Part shown: piece after piece, positions 5,771 to 12,257 of the stretch
Layout: each line of letters begins with the position of its first letter
How positions within the stretch are numbered: position 1 is the stretch's first letter
Source: Candidatus Gottesmanbacteria bacterium
GTDB taxonomy: Bacteria > Patescibacteriota > Microgenomatia > UBA10105 > UBA927
NCBI GenBank assembly: GCA_016199185.1
Contig: JACQHE010000008.1
Location: forward strand, 1-12,257
Length of the DNA: 12,257 nucleotides
Direction of reading: 5' to 3'
Position numbers and translations under genes: made by a program
Notes under the pieces: generated by a model
The model's database searches: none
What the model was told of the DNA's origin: nothing
What the model saw: the letters and a program-made list of their open reading frames with translations, nothing else

Positions 5771-7054
5771 ATGGATGGAAGCTTACTAAAATCTGTGCTC
5801 AAGGATCAGGCAGAGCGGTTCACCAAACAAGATCCCGGAATCCAGCGCGAGGCGCTCAAAAAGGTAAAAAGGCTCGCAGCAACGCCCTTTGCCATCGTCG
5901 TGTCGGGACTACGACGCGCGGGGAAGTCAACGCTCCTTTCGCAAATTGCCCAAACGATCTACCACGGAGACTGTTACTTTGTGAACTTCGAAGACGAACG
6001 GCTCGCGGGCCTGATGGTTGCTGATCTGGACGTGGTACACCAGAGTCTCATTGAGCTTTTTGGCGAAAAAACGACATTCCTCCTTGACGAAATCCAGAAC
6101 GTACCGGAATGGGAACGGTTCGCTCGCCGCATGATCGACGCCGGATATAAACTCTACATTGCCGGCTCCAACGCCAGACTCCTGGACAAAGAACTGGGTA
6201 CACTCCTCACGGGACGGTATGTTCCGATAGAGTTGTTTCCGTTCTCTTTCCGGGAGTTTCTTCGATTCAAAGGAGAGAATGCGGTCTATCCGACCACGCT
6301 CACGACCAGCCAAAAAGCGCGGTTTGCCCGAGCGCTGGAGAGCTACCTGACCCACGGAGGGATCCCCGACCACCTCAAGTACCCCACGGCGGACTGGTTA
6401 AAAACTATTTATTCCGATGTCTTATATCGCGACGTAGCGACACGTTTTAAAATTAGCGAGACCAGGGCATTGCGGGAACTCTCGTTCTATCTTTTAAGCA
6501 ACATCGCACAACCAACCTCGTATAATAAGGTTAAGGAATTAGTAAAGTTAGGAAGTGTTACGACGGTGAGAGAGTATGTCGATTTCCTTACGTCTGCGTG
6601 GCTCTTTTTTGTGGTCAACTGCTACTCTCCATCGGTGAAGAAGCAGCAAATCGCACCAAAAAAAGTGTATTGTGTCGACACGGGTCTCGTGAGTACCGTG
6701 GCGTTTTCTGCCTCAGCAAACCGTGGTCCGCTGCTTGAGAATCTGGTTTTCTTGGAGTTAAAACGCAGAGTCGGTGAGCTATACTATTACAAAACAGCTA
6801 ATAACCGTGAAGTCGATTTTTACGCTCCAAACACACGGCTTTTGGTTCAGGTGTGCCAATCGATGACCCAACAAAAAACCGCCGAACGGGAAATCACCGC
6901 CCTACAGGAAGCACTTGAAGAGACGGGCATCCATCGAGGGATCATTCTCACTGAAGACTTCACCGAGGAGTCGGTGAAAAAAACATCGCATACCATTGAT
7001 ATTGTACCGATAACGAAGTGGCTTCTCACGTATGAGGAACCATCGACCGTATAA
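5771..7054 (+). CDS. AAA ATPase with C-terminal DUF4143 domain (copy 3), variant nuclease-like motif
   Basis: This 427-residue protein belongs to a different subfamily from copies 1 and 2, with a longer N-terminal lead. Walker A is SGLRRAGKSTLL (45-56), Walker B is TFLLDEIQN (102-110), and a sensor-like IAGSNARLL lies at 130-138. TGRYVPIELFPFSFREF (147-163) is typical of AAA_14 proteins. A winged-helix-like part follows, then VDTGL (302-306). The C-terminal domain has REVDF (346-350), but the expected E-x-K is replaced by QVC (360-362), so nuclease activity is doubtful. Only Lys-less variants of the core are visible. The gene has its own promoter and ends before a 259-bp gap facing the convergent L25 gene. 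Function is unknown. Confidence 0.85.
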   Translation: MDGSLLKSVLKDQAERFTKQDPGIQREALKKVKRLAATPFAIVVSGLRRAGKSTLLSQIAQTIYHGDCYFVNFEDERLAGLMVADLDVVHQSLIELFGEKTTFLLDEIQNVPEWERFARRMIDAGYKLYIAGSNARLLDKELGTLLTGRYVPIELFPFSFREFLRFKGENAVYPTTLTTSQKARFARALESYLTHGGIPDHLKYPTADWLKTIYSDVLYRDVATRFKISETRALRELSFYLLSNIAQPTSYNKVKELVKLGSVTTVREYVDFLTSAWLFFVVNCYSPSVKKQQIAPKKVYCVDTGLVSTVAFSASANRGPLLENLVFLELKRRVGELYYYKTANNREVDFYAPNTRLLVQVCQSMTQQKTAEREITALQEALEETGIHRGIILTEDFTEESVKKTSHTIDIVPITKWLLTYEEPSTV

Positions 7055-7149
7055 AGAACCTGTCTTCCTTTTCACCTCGTGTTCTTTGCGCTTTGCTGCG
7101 TGGGCGGGTTGGTTCTCGGCGCTTGGGCGACGAGAAGCAAACCGAACAA

Positions 7150-7308
7150 ATGCCTTTTTCCGTCAACTCAAACGAGAAATCAAAAAGGGGAAAGCGGCCA
7201 AAACGCACGCACTCAATCAAGAGTAGCATGAAAGTCATCCGGCAGCAGGATATCCCCTACCAGTCCCTCATCAAACAGTGGATCTTCAAGGCGGCGGCAC
7301 TGGGGTAG
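7150..7308 (+). pseudogene. Possible remnant of a CopG/BrnA-like antitoxin gene
   Basis: A short plus-strand frame (ATG 7150, 52 aa, or ATG 7228, 26 aa) ends in IRQQDIPYQSLIKQWIFKAA. The D(I/V)PYQSL(I/L)K motif is characteristic of the C-terminus of CopG-family antitoxins. The expected N-terminal ribbon-helix-helix part is not recognisable upstream; that sequence is merely basic and low in complexity. No toxin gene is adjacent. This could be a decayed antitoxin or chance similarity over about 15 residues. The rest of 7055-7313 shows only weak inverted repeats, such as AAAGAAC (7053-7059) with GTTCTTT (7081-7087). Confidence 0.35.
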
Positions 7309-7313
7309 GGCTT

Positions 7314-8027
7314 TTATTCACCTTTCTTCTCTTCTTTGGCTTCCTCTTTTTTCCCTGCCTGCACAGGCTGGTCTGCGGGGGCTTGGCCTTCTGCGGCGGG
7401 CGCTGCTGCCGCTGCGGCGGCTGCCTCGGCAACTTTGGCTGCTTCCGCGGCCGCTTCCGCCTCGGCTTCGCGGCTTATCAATGATCCGACCTTCACAACC
7501 GTCAACTCCGCGTCAGAAAGCACGGTAAGCCCGCTGGGAACTTTTAGATCTTTGACCTTCACTTCCTGATTCACTTCGGAAAGCATACTCACATCCACCT
7601 CGATCTTGTCCACCAAGTCCGTGGGCAACGCCTCCACCTCTATCTCGTCGAGAATGGTAAGGAGCACTCCCTTCTTCTCGGCTACCGCCGGCGAGTCACC
7701 GACCAACACGAGCGGCACGTTTGCGTGAACTTTTTGTTTGAGGTCCACCTGGTGAAACTCTACATGGAGGACGGCTCCCGTCACCGGGTGCTTCTGGACG
7801 TGATGAACGAGAACCGGCCGCACGGAACCATTGAGGGAAAGTTCAACGAGGCCGGTCTCACCTGCCTCGCCGTAGGTTTTGCCAAAAGCATCTGCCGCAA
7901 CGGCAACCGATACGCTTTTGACTTTTTTCCCATACACGGTCGCCGGTATCTGACCGGCAGCACGCAGCTTCTTCACCTTTCGTCCGAGGAGGTCTCGCTT
8001 CGTAGCGGTTAAAGAATGTTTCTTCAT
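7314..8027 (-). CDS. rplY: 50S ribosomal protein L25 (CTC family) with Ala/Glu/Lys-rich tail
   Basis: This 237-residue two-domain L25/CTC protein binds 5S rRNA in the large subunit. The N-terminal domain carries KRDLLGRKVKKLRAAGQIPATVYG (10-33; the usual ARxxxGKxxxxxLRxxGxIPAVVYG pattern) and continues to HVEFHQVD (88-95). The C-terminal beta domain holds IEVEALPTDLVDKIEVDVS (129-147). From about residue 187 there is a low-complexity tail: first Ala/Glu, then a poly-Ala run, then Lys/Glu. Such tails are frequent in this family. Its ATG overlaps the TGA of the DUF4012 gene in an ATGA arrangement, and no SD-like tract precedes it, so translation is probably coupled to the upstream gene. Confidence 0.93.
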   Translation of the reverse strand: MKKHSLTATKRDLLGRKVKKLRAAGQIPATVYGKKVKSVSVAVAADAFGKTYGEAGETGLVELSLNGSVRPVLVHHVQKHPVTGAVLHVEFHQVDLKQKVHANVPLVLVGDSPAVAEKKGVLLTILDEIEVEALPTDLVDKIEVDVSMLSEVNQEVKVKDLKVPSGLTVLSDAELTVVKVGSLISREAEAEAAAEAAKVAEAAAAAAAAPAAEGQAPADQPVQAGKKEEAKEEKKGE

Positions 8028-10435
8028 TTATGAAACTTCACGATAAATGTCTTCGTAGCATCAAGAACCGTATTGTACCGGACTTCTCTTATGTTTGCAA
8101 ACGTTTCGGTTGCCGCATCGGTACTCCATCCGGCCGGGTATCCGATGGCGATGTCCATGGGCGTATCCACAATTCCGGGCTGTTTGCGCATCGTATACAC
8201 AAACGCCGCTTGCCCGTCGGTAAACGTCATGGGAATCCCCTGGTGATACGTGATCATGACACTTCGCCCCCTGCCCGGCGGCACGGTAAAGGCGAGCGCG
8301 GCAACCGCCGCCGAGCCGCCGATTATTTCATCGGCGTCGCGGTACGGTGTCGTGATAGCCGAGAGACTCGTGGCCTTACCCGGGATCTCCACGCCGTCCA
8401 TCGTCGCCGAAACAATGAGCGCGTCGGCGGGCACAAGGACCCGCAGGTACGCAAGATACGTTCCCCCACTCCCAAGGCTCGCATCATCCGTTGATGTATT
8501 TCGGTATACGACCGCAATGGTCCCGTCGATTGCGCCGTCTTCATCAATATCCACGCGCGCTTTGATGGAGCGGCTGATAAACGCGTTGACTTTATTCACT
8601 CCCAGATTGGCTTCCACCAGTCCCACGCGCTGCACGGTGCAGGGGGCATCCTCTCTCTGGCACGCGAGCGGTTCTGTGAGAGTACCCGCCCACCCCGCCT
8701 GCTCGGCGATGGCCTGCGCCTCTCTTTGCCCAAACCAAAACTGGATGTCTCCGCTGCCAAGCGCGCGGCTTGCAACCTGCGCAAGTCCCGAGGCGTCCCC
8801 GGGCTTTCTTGAGGTAATTCTCCCGAGAAGAGCAACCATCAGGCTTCCCAAAAAATCTTTCTTTTGCGTCGACCCGGGAAAAAAATCCGCTTTGGTGTAA
8901 AACAGCGACTTTCCGAAAAAGTTTTCCGCGGTAATCCGGTCGTTGTAGTCCGGCAGGTCAATGGGTCCGGTGACGGCCAGAAGTTCGGTAAGCACCGGCG
9001 TTGATACCGCAACCACTCCGTCTACGGCAACCCCCGTTTCTTTTTGGTAAAACCATGCTGCTTGTTCTCCACTTACGACAAAGTCCGGATCCCAGTTGCT
9101 GTCACGCAGATACCAGTGTTCCTGCTTCAGTAATTCTTTCATGGGACCGGGCGGATCGACGTGGCCTTTGAGTTGTCCGTCGATGGCGTACACATCCTGC
9201 ACTACCGGCGTTTCTATCACCCCATCCGCAATCGTCATGATCGCTATACTGCCGATAAACCCACCCGTGGGCCGAAGCTCCATGCTGTTTTGAAGAAGTA
9301 TGAGGTAGGTCTTTTTTTCATCAAAGCCTCCGGTCGCACGGTAAAGTGCAAGGAGATTGCGCATCGCGCCCGCCTGGGAGAGAGCCGAGTTGATCTCCAC
9401 TTCTGCCCGCTCTGTCATGCGTTTGACAAAAGAGATAGTAAAGGGAAACGTGCCGTCGCTTTCGATCAGCCGAAGTTGCGCTCCGGCAAGTCCCAAGCTG
9501 TTGGTAAGCCCGTCTAGCGCAAGACGCGCCTGCTCTATCGCGACAGCCAGAGACACCTCACCCCCCCTCGCTTCGTCCGGTCGGACAAACAAACGTGGGG
9601 TCACGAGGTTACTTTGAGTTACGAGTTGAGCTACTTTTGTTTGCGCTTCTGCGACATCGCCGATAATGCTTAAAACCCGTTCTTCACTTCTGATAAGCGG
9701 TCCCTGACCGAAAAGCCTTACCGGGAATCCGATGACTGCAAGCGCTCCTTTCCCCTGTCCGAGCCAATAGGTGGTGAGTCCTGCTATTGTTCCCGCCCGC
9801 GTTACATTTCCCTTTTTAAGCGCGCTCACTCCATACCATTGTACGGATGCGATGATAGTGAGACTCACAATATACCAGATGAGCGGCGCCACCATGATAC
9901 CGATTGCCAGAAGCGACATGTGAATGTTCCGCGTTTGGTTTACGTGAGGCAATCCACTAAGCATTTCTCCGATGCCACGCGACACCCGATCTTTATCAAA
10001 CGCTTTGACTGCCACCATGGGCGGAGCACTGTTATGAAGATAAAATATGTTATCTTCATCCGTAAAAAAGTACGCGAAGAGCGGGTTGATATCACGTGTC
10101 GAAATGGTGGTGCCTGAAACTACGGCAATTTTTATGTGAGTCTCCTGAAGTGACTCCGGAATATTTTTGTTATTTCCCAAGAACAACACCACAAAGAGTT
10201 TCGTAGCTTTTTGCGGCGTAGATGCGATGGTAGCTTGCACAAATTCTTCGCCCCCGCAAATGATGTGATATTTCTCGCCAACCGCTGGCTTTCTGTTAAC
10301 GACCACGGCGCACCCGTTTCTCTCCAGATATTCCCGGATCGCAAGCGCCTGCTCAATGTCCTGGACATCGAGCCGGGCAATCGGCACATCACTCGTTTCG
10401 GCATTCACGCGACTAGGGGCGGTGTGTTTGCTCAT
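8024..10435 (-). CDS. DUF4012 domain membrane protein
   Basis: This is an 803-residue protein. Residues 1-165 form a cytoplasmic alpha/beta-like domain that I cannot place with confidence. One hydrophobic segment (about 173-198) anchors it. The rest is probably extracytoplasmic, with helices at about 250-370 and then the DUF4012 core (about 375-560). The core is marked by LLQNSMELRPTGGFIGS (380-396), DVYAIDGQL (414-422), RDSNWDPDF (444-452) and DGVVAVSTPVLTELL (472-486). The C-terminal part (about 615-803) looks like beta-rich modules. DUF4012 proteins are common in CPR and some Gram-positives, near envelope polysaccharide genes. A role in attaching or organising surface polymers is often inferred but not established. 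The flippase two genes upstream fits such a role. Confidence 0.85.
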   Translation of the reverse strand: MSKHTAPSRVNAETSDVPIARLDVQDIEQALAIREYLERNGCAVVVNRKPAVGEKYHIICGGEEFVQATIASTPQKATKLFVVLFLGNNKNIPESLQETHIKIAVVSGTTISTRDINPLFAYFFTDEDNIFYLHNSAPPMVAVKAFDKDRVSRGIGEMLSGLPHVNQTRNIHMSLLAIGIMVAPLIWYIVSLTIIASVQWYGVSALKKGNVTRAGTIAGLTTYWLGQGKGALAVIGFPVRLFGQGPLIRSEERVLSIIGDVAEAQTKVAQLVTQSNLVTPRLFVRPDEARGGEVSLAVAIEQARLALDGLTNSLGLAGAQLRLIESDGTFPFTISFVKRMTERAEVEINSALSQAGAMRNLLALYRATGGFDEKKTYLILLQNSMELRPTGGFIGSIAIMTIADGVIETPVVQDVYAIDGQLKGHVDPPGPMKELLKQEHWYLRDSNWDPDFVVSGEQAAWFYQKETGVAVDGVVAVSTPVLTELLAVTGPIDLPDYNDRITAENFFGKSLFYTKADFFPGSTQKKDFLGSLMVALLGRITSRKPGDASGLAQVASRALGSGDIQFWFGQREAQAIAEQAGWAGTLTEPLACQREDAPCTVQRVGLVEANLGVNKVNAFISRSIKARVDIDEDGAIDGTIAVVYRNTSTDDASLGSGGTYLAYLRVLVPADALIVSATMDGVEIPGKATSLSAITTPYRDADEIIGGSAAVAALAFTVPPGRGRSVMITYHQGIPMTFTDGQAAFVYTMRKQPGIVDTPMDIAIGYPAGWSTDAATETFANIREVRYNTVLDATKTFIVKFHK

Positions 10436-10458
10436 ATTCGGGGAAACAATGCAGTTGT

Positions 10459-10487
10459 ATTATGGCAAACCCCGCTTCCGAAAACAA
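10459..10487 (-). promoter_or_regulatory. Possible internal promoter before the DUF4012 gene
   Basis: On the minus strand TTGTTT (10482-10487) and CATAAT (10459-10464) are 17 bp apart, with TG one base upstream of the -10 box (extended -10). It lies in the 80-nt gap between rnhA and the DUF4012 gene. The leader would be about 15-17 nt and carries no SD-like sequence. Confidence 0.35.
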
Positions 10488-10515
10488 CAGATCGGGCAAG
10501 AATCATGAAGCTGTT

Positions 10516-10938
10516 TCAAGGGAAGGAAACATGAGGAGGTGCGTCAAGCGCACGGTTGACGAGAAGATCTGCCCTGCGATTCTGTTCTCTGGGCACGTAT
10601 GCATACGTCACGACTCCTCCAATCTCTTGTTCAAGGAATCGAATCTGCGTCAGGAGTTCCCGAAGTTTCGCGTCTTTCACTTTAAACATTCCATTGAGCT
10701 GCTGGACAACTAAGGTTGAGTCCAGATAAAATTGGATTATTGGATTATTGGATAATTTGATTATTGGATTATTCCGCAGGTACGCGAGTGCTTCGCGTAC
10801 CGCGGTGTATTCCGCCACATTGTTCGTCGCCTCCCCTATCCGCCTGCCGAATTCCGCAATGTTTTGTATGACTACCCCAATAGCAGCAGGTCCGGGATTT
10901 CCCCGCGCACCGCCGTCTGTGTAAATAACGTATTTCAT
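10516..10938 (-). CDS. rnhA: Ribonuclease HI family protein with repeat-derived insert
   Basis: This 140-residue protein starts from ATG 10938 and degrades RNA in RNA/DNA hybrids. The DEDD active site is complete: D8 (YTDGG), E43 (NVAEYTA), D73 (YLDS) and D124 (RRADLLVN). The basic handle region of E. coli RNase HI is absent, as in the shorter archaeal/Bacillus-type enzymes. Residues 56-70 (RNNPIIKLS, NNPIIQF) come from a short tandem repeat in the DNA and replace the usual linker before the D73 strand. ATG overlaps the flippase TGA stop as ATGA. The frame is open further upstream to 11004, but that part lies inside the flippase gene, and MKYVIYTDGG is the normal family start. Confidence 0.88.
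   Translation of the reverse strand: MKYVIYTDGGARGNPGPAAIGVVIQNIAEFGRRIGEATNNVAEYTAVREALAYLRNNPIIKLSNNPIIQFYLDSTLVVQQLNGMFKVKDAKLRELLTQIRFLEQEIGGVVTYAYVPREQNRRADLLVNRALDAPPHVSFP
10734..10773. repeat. Imperfect octanucleotide tandem repeat inside rnhA
   Basis: The 8-nt unit GGATTATT is repeated five times in succession: exact at 10734-10741, 10742-10749 and 10766-10773. The intervening two units (10750-10765) are slightly altered, with 9 and 7 nt. It encodes the NNPII peptide repeat of RNase HI. Confidence 0.85.
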
Positions 10939-12197
10939 AGGTATCGAAGCACGAACGCGCCGGAGGCGAATAGTACCAGCGTTTCCGATACGACCGTGAT
11001 CCATGCGGCGGCCATGTACCCGTGTTGCGGCACGAGCCAGACGTTAAGGAAAACATTAACGATCATTGATGATCCGTAAATAAGCGCAAGAAGTTTTTGC
11101 CGTTTGAGCGCAATCATCGTCCACATCGTAAGACTCGTCAGGAAAAAAAATGGCAGCCCCAACGACAAGACCCGAAGTGCGCCGACACTTTGTACAAACT
11201 CCGGCCGGATCGTTGAAAGGAGGGGAGCAGCCATCCAAAGGGTGAAAAGTGATAAGAGAGAAGTGATAAGTAAAACGAAAAAAGAACGCTTGATGAATCG
11301 TGTAAATTTCTGACTTATCACTTTTTGCTTATCACGTATCTCTTGCACCATAAGGGGATACACGCTGTTCATAAAAAACGTAGGGACAGCCATCGGAAAC
11401 TCAAACACTTTGTACGCCAGACCATAGATGCCCACCTCTGCAGTTGATCGACTTAGGGTAAGGATCAGGTGATCCGCGCGAAAGTAGATGAGGTTAAACA
11501 CCAGCGTCAATCCCAACGGCAACGATTGGGTGAAGTAGGAAAGAAGAGCAGACCTTGTGATGGTAAGGTGCAACATATTTGAGAGTTTCTTTACAAAAAA
11601 GATGGAGGTCCCGGCCGTCACGAGGGTCCCGATCTCGATTCCCACGACTGCGCCTATCGCGCCGATACGTACGAGCGTCCACACCGATGCAATCGTTACA
11701 AGCGACCCCACAACGATTGCGACTGCAGAAAAGTCATACCGAAGCCGCTGCTGAAACGCAGCATTGGCCGTCGTAATGATGGCCTGAAACAAAATGGTTG
11801 GGAGAAACACGATGATCCCCAGTCGTACTGCGGCCGTATATCCCTGCCCGACCCCCTGCGGCAGAAACACGAGGATTGCCAGAGCCAAAAACATGAGGAC
11901 AATACTACTAACAACTCTCACTCCAAGAAGCTCCCTCCACGCGTTTCTATTCGTTTCATTCGTCTCTGATTCGTTCAATTCGTGTGCTTTCCGTAGGTAC
12001 ACGGCATTCATCCCGAAGTCAGCGAGGAGATAAAAGAGGGCAACGTACGTGGTGATTTTGGCAAAATCCCCGTACCCTTGGGCGCCAAATGCCCGGGCGA
12101 TGACGAGACTTACCACAAACGTCGTTCCGGCTCCCACCAGCCGACCGATGACTTGCGCGCCCGTATTCCAAAAAATCTTCCACTTTGTAATAGACAT
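10935..12197 (-). CDS. Oligosaccharide flippase / polysaccharide biosynthesis membrane protein (MOP superfamily)
   Basis: This 420-residue protein is very hydrophobic, with about a dozen predicted membrane segments, the usual topology of Wzx/RfbX-like lipid-linked oligosaccharide flippases. The N-terminus, WNTGAQVIGRLVGAGTTFVVSLVIARAFG, then GAQGYGDFAK, matches the typical start of the family. A mid-protein ADHLILTLSRSTAEVGIYGLAYKV motif pattern (241-264) is also typical. Residues 74-84 (LNESETNETNR) and about 287-320 are encoded by short DNA repeats. The first falls in a cytoplasmic-type loop, the second in a loop and the following helix. It is the first gene of the apparent flippase, rnhA, DUF4012, rplY operon. 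Substrate unknown; envelope polysaccharide export is inferred. Confidence 0.85.
   Translation of the reverse strand: MSITKWKIFWNTGAQVIGRLVGAGTTFVVSLVIARAFGAQGYGDFAKITTYVALFYLLADFGMNAVYLRKAHELNESETNETNRNAWRELLGVRVVSSIVLMFLALAILVFLPQGVGQGYTAAVRLGIIVFLPTILFQAIITTANAAFQQRLRYDFSAVAIVVGSLVTIASVWTLVRIGAIGAVVGIEIGTLVTAGTSIFFVKKLSNMLHLTITRSALLSYFTQSLPLGLTLVFNLIYFRADHLILTLSRSTAEVGIYGLAYKVFEFPMAVPTFFMNSVYPLMVQEIRDKQKVISQKFTRFIKRSFFVLLITSLLSLFTLWMAAPLLSTIRPEFVQSVGALRVLSLGLPFFFLTSLTMWTMIALKRQKLLALIYGSSMIVNVFLNVWLVPQHGYMAAAWITVVSETLVLFASGAFVLRYL
11247..11335. repeat. Composite inverted repeat of GTGATAAG units within the flippase gene
   Basis: Two direct AAGTGATAAG units (11247-11256, 11261-11270) face two inverted copies, ACTTATCACTT (11313-11323) and CTTATCAC (11328-11335). 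They can fold into a hairpin of 11 bp, a symmetric 4x4 internal loop, and 8 bp, with a 41-nt terminal loop. Both arms keep the 14-nt period also seen at 135-158. Confidence 0.8.
11949..11983. repeat. Four ATTCGT units inside the flippase gene
   Basis: ATTCGT occurs at 11949-11954, 11958-11963, 11969-11974 and 11978-11983, with periods of 9, 11 and 9 nt. It encodes the hydrophilic NESETNETN stretch. Confidence 0.75.
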
Positions 12198-12204
12198 GAT
12201 CTGT

Positions 12205-12210
12205 ATTGTA
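12205..12210 (-). promoter_or_regulatory. -10 box of the flippase operon, close to the start codon
   Basis: TACAAT on the minus strand matches the -10 consensus at five of six positions and lies seven bases before ATG (12197). No good -35 is seen at 16-18 bp. This fits the leaderless pattern of the ATPase genes. Confidence 0.45.
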
Positions 12211-12224
12211 TCTTATTTTTTTGC

Positions 12225-12251
12225 CTCTCGTACCTTTCGTACATCTCGTAC
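12225..12251. repeat. Three tandem 9-bp units (nTCTCGTAC type) upstream of the flippase
   Basis: Three adjacent units, CTCTCGTAC, CTTTCGTAC and ATCTCGTAC, run from 12225 to 12251. The following six bases (CTCCCG) look like the start of a fourth, so the array probably continues past the window edge. Confidence 0.75.
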
Positions 12252-12257
12252 CTCCCG

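Noticed and set aside
7336..7569. Alanine/serine-rich plus-strand reading frame opposite L25
   Set aside because: It is the antisense shadow of the Ala-rich L25 tail.
10939..11004. Longer start for RNase HI
   Set aside because: The extension lies in the flippase gene; the family starts at MKYVIYTDGG, and ATGA coupling supports 10938.
146..12197. Alternative genetic code with TGA read as Gly
   Set aside because: TGA ends several genes exactly where the family ends (nth, rnhA, DUF4012, flippase), and Gly is encoded by normal codons.
10734..12251. CRISPR array
   Set aside because: The repeats are 6-14 nt, lie mostly inside genes, and lack uniform spacers and cas genes.

Overview
The window looks like a fragment of a Patescibacteria (CPR, probably Parcubacteria-like) chromosome. 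The evidence is a large DUF4012 membrane protein, a membrane-anchored SurA-N protein without a PPIase domain, a cell-envelope flippase, three stand-alone AAA/DUF4143 ATPases, very tight gene packing, and short repeats inserted inside genes. Base composition is close to balanced. TGA is used as a stop, so the Gracilibacteria/Absconditabacteria code (TGA = Gly) does not apply. The taxon is inferred from gene content, not from a marker gene. There is no rRNA, tRNA or CRISPR array that I can support.

Layout. 1-145: non-coding, with several consecutive hairpins. 146-3867 (all minus strand): endonuclease III (nth, carrying an in-frame palindromic insertion), a DUF4143 ATPase, a SurA-N-like membrane protein, and an EpmA/GenX-type lysyl-tRNA-synthetase-like enzyme. 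3891-7054 (plus strand): a small TPR membrane protein and two more DUF4143 ATPases, separated by a roughly 100-bp element bounded by 14-bp perfect inverted repeats. 7055-7313: a possible antitoxin gene remnant. 7314-12197 (minus strand): an apparent operon read in the order flippase, RNase HI, DUF4012 protein, ribosomal protein L25, with 4-nt ATGA overlaps at two of its junctions.

Three patterns stand out. First, I see no convincing Shine-Dalgarno sequence before any start codon. The three ATPase genes each have a perfect TTGACA box, a -10 box 16-17 bp downstream, and only 6-7 nt between the -10 box and ATG, which is the geometry of leaderless transcripts; the SurA-like gene and the flippase show weaker versions. 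Second, each ATPase promoter is overlapped by a dyad, the best being a 21-bp perfect palindrome over the -35 box of the gene starting at 3015. Third, short repeats have entered coding sequence in frame in nth, rnhA and the flippase, and supply the C-terminus and stop codon of epmA. This recalls Rickettsia palindromic elements, but the families seen here differ from each other.

The genes serve DNA repair (nth), RNA/DNA hybrid removal (rnhA), translation (L25, EpmA-like) and the cell envelope (flippase, DUF4012, SurA-N, TPR). The ATPases have no assigned role.
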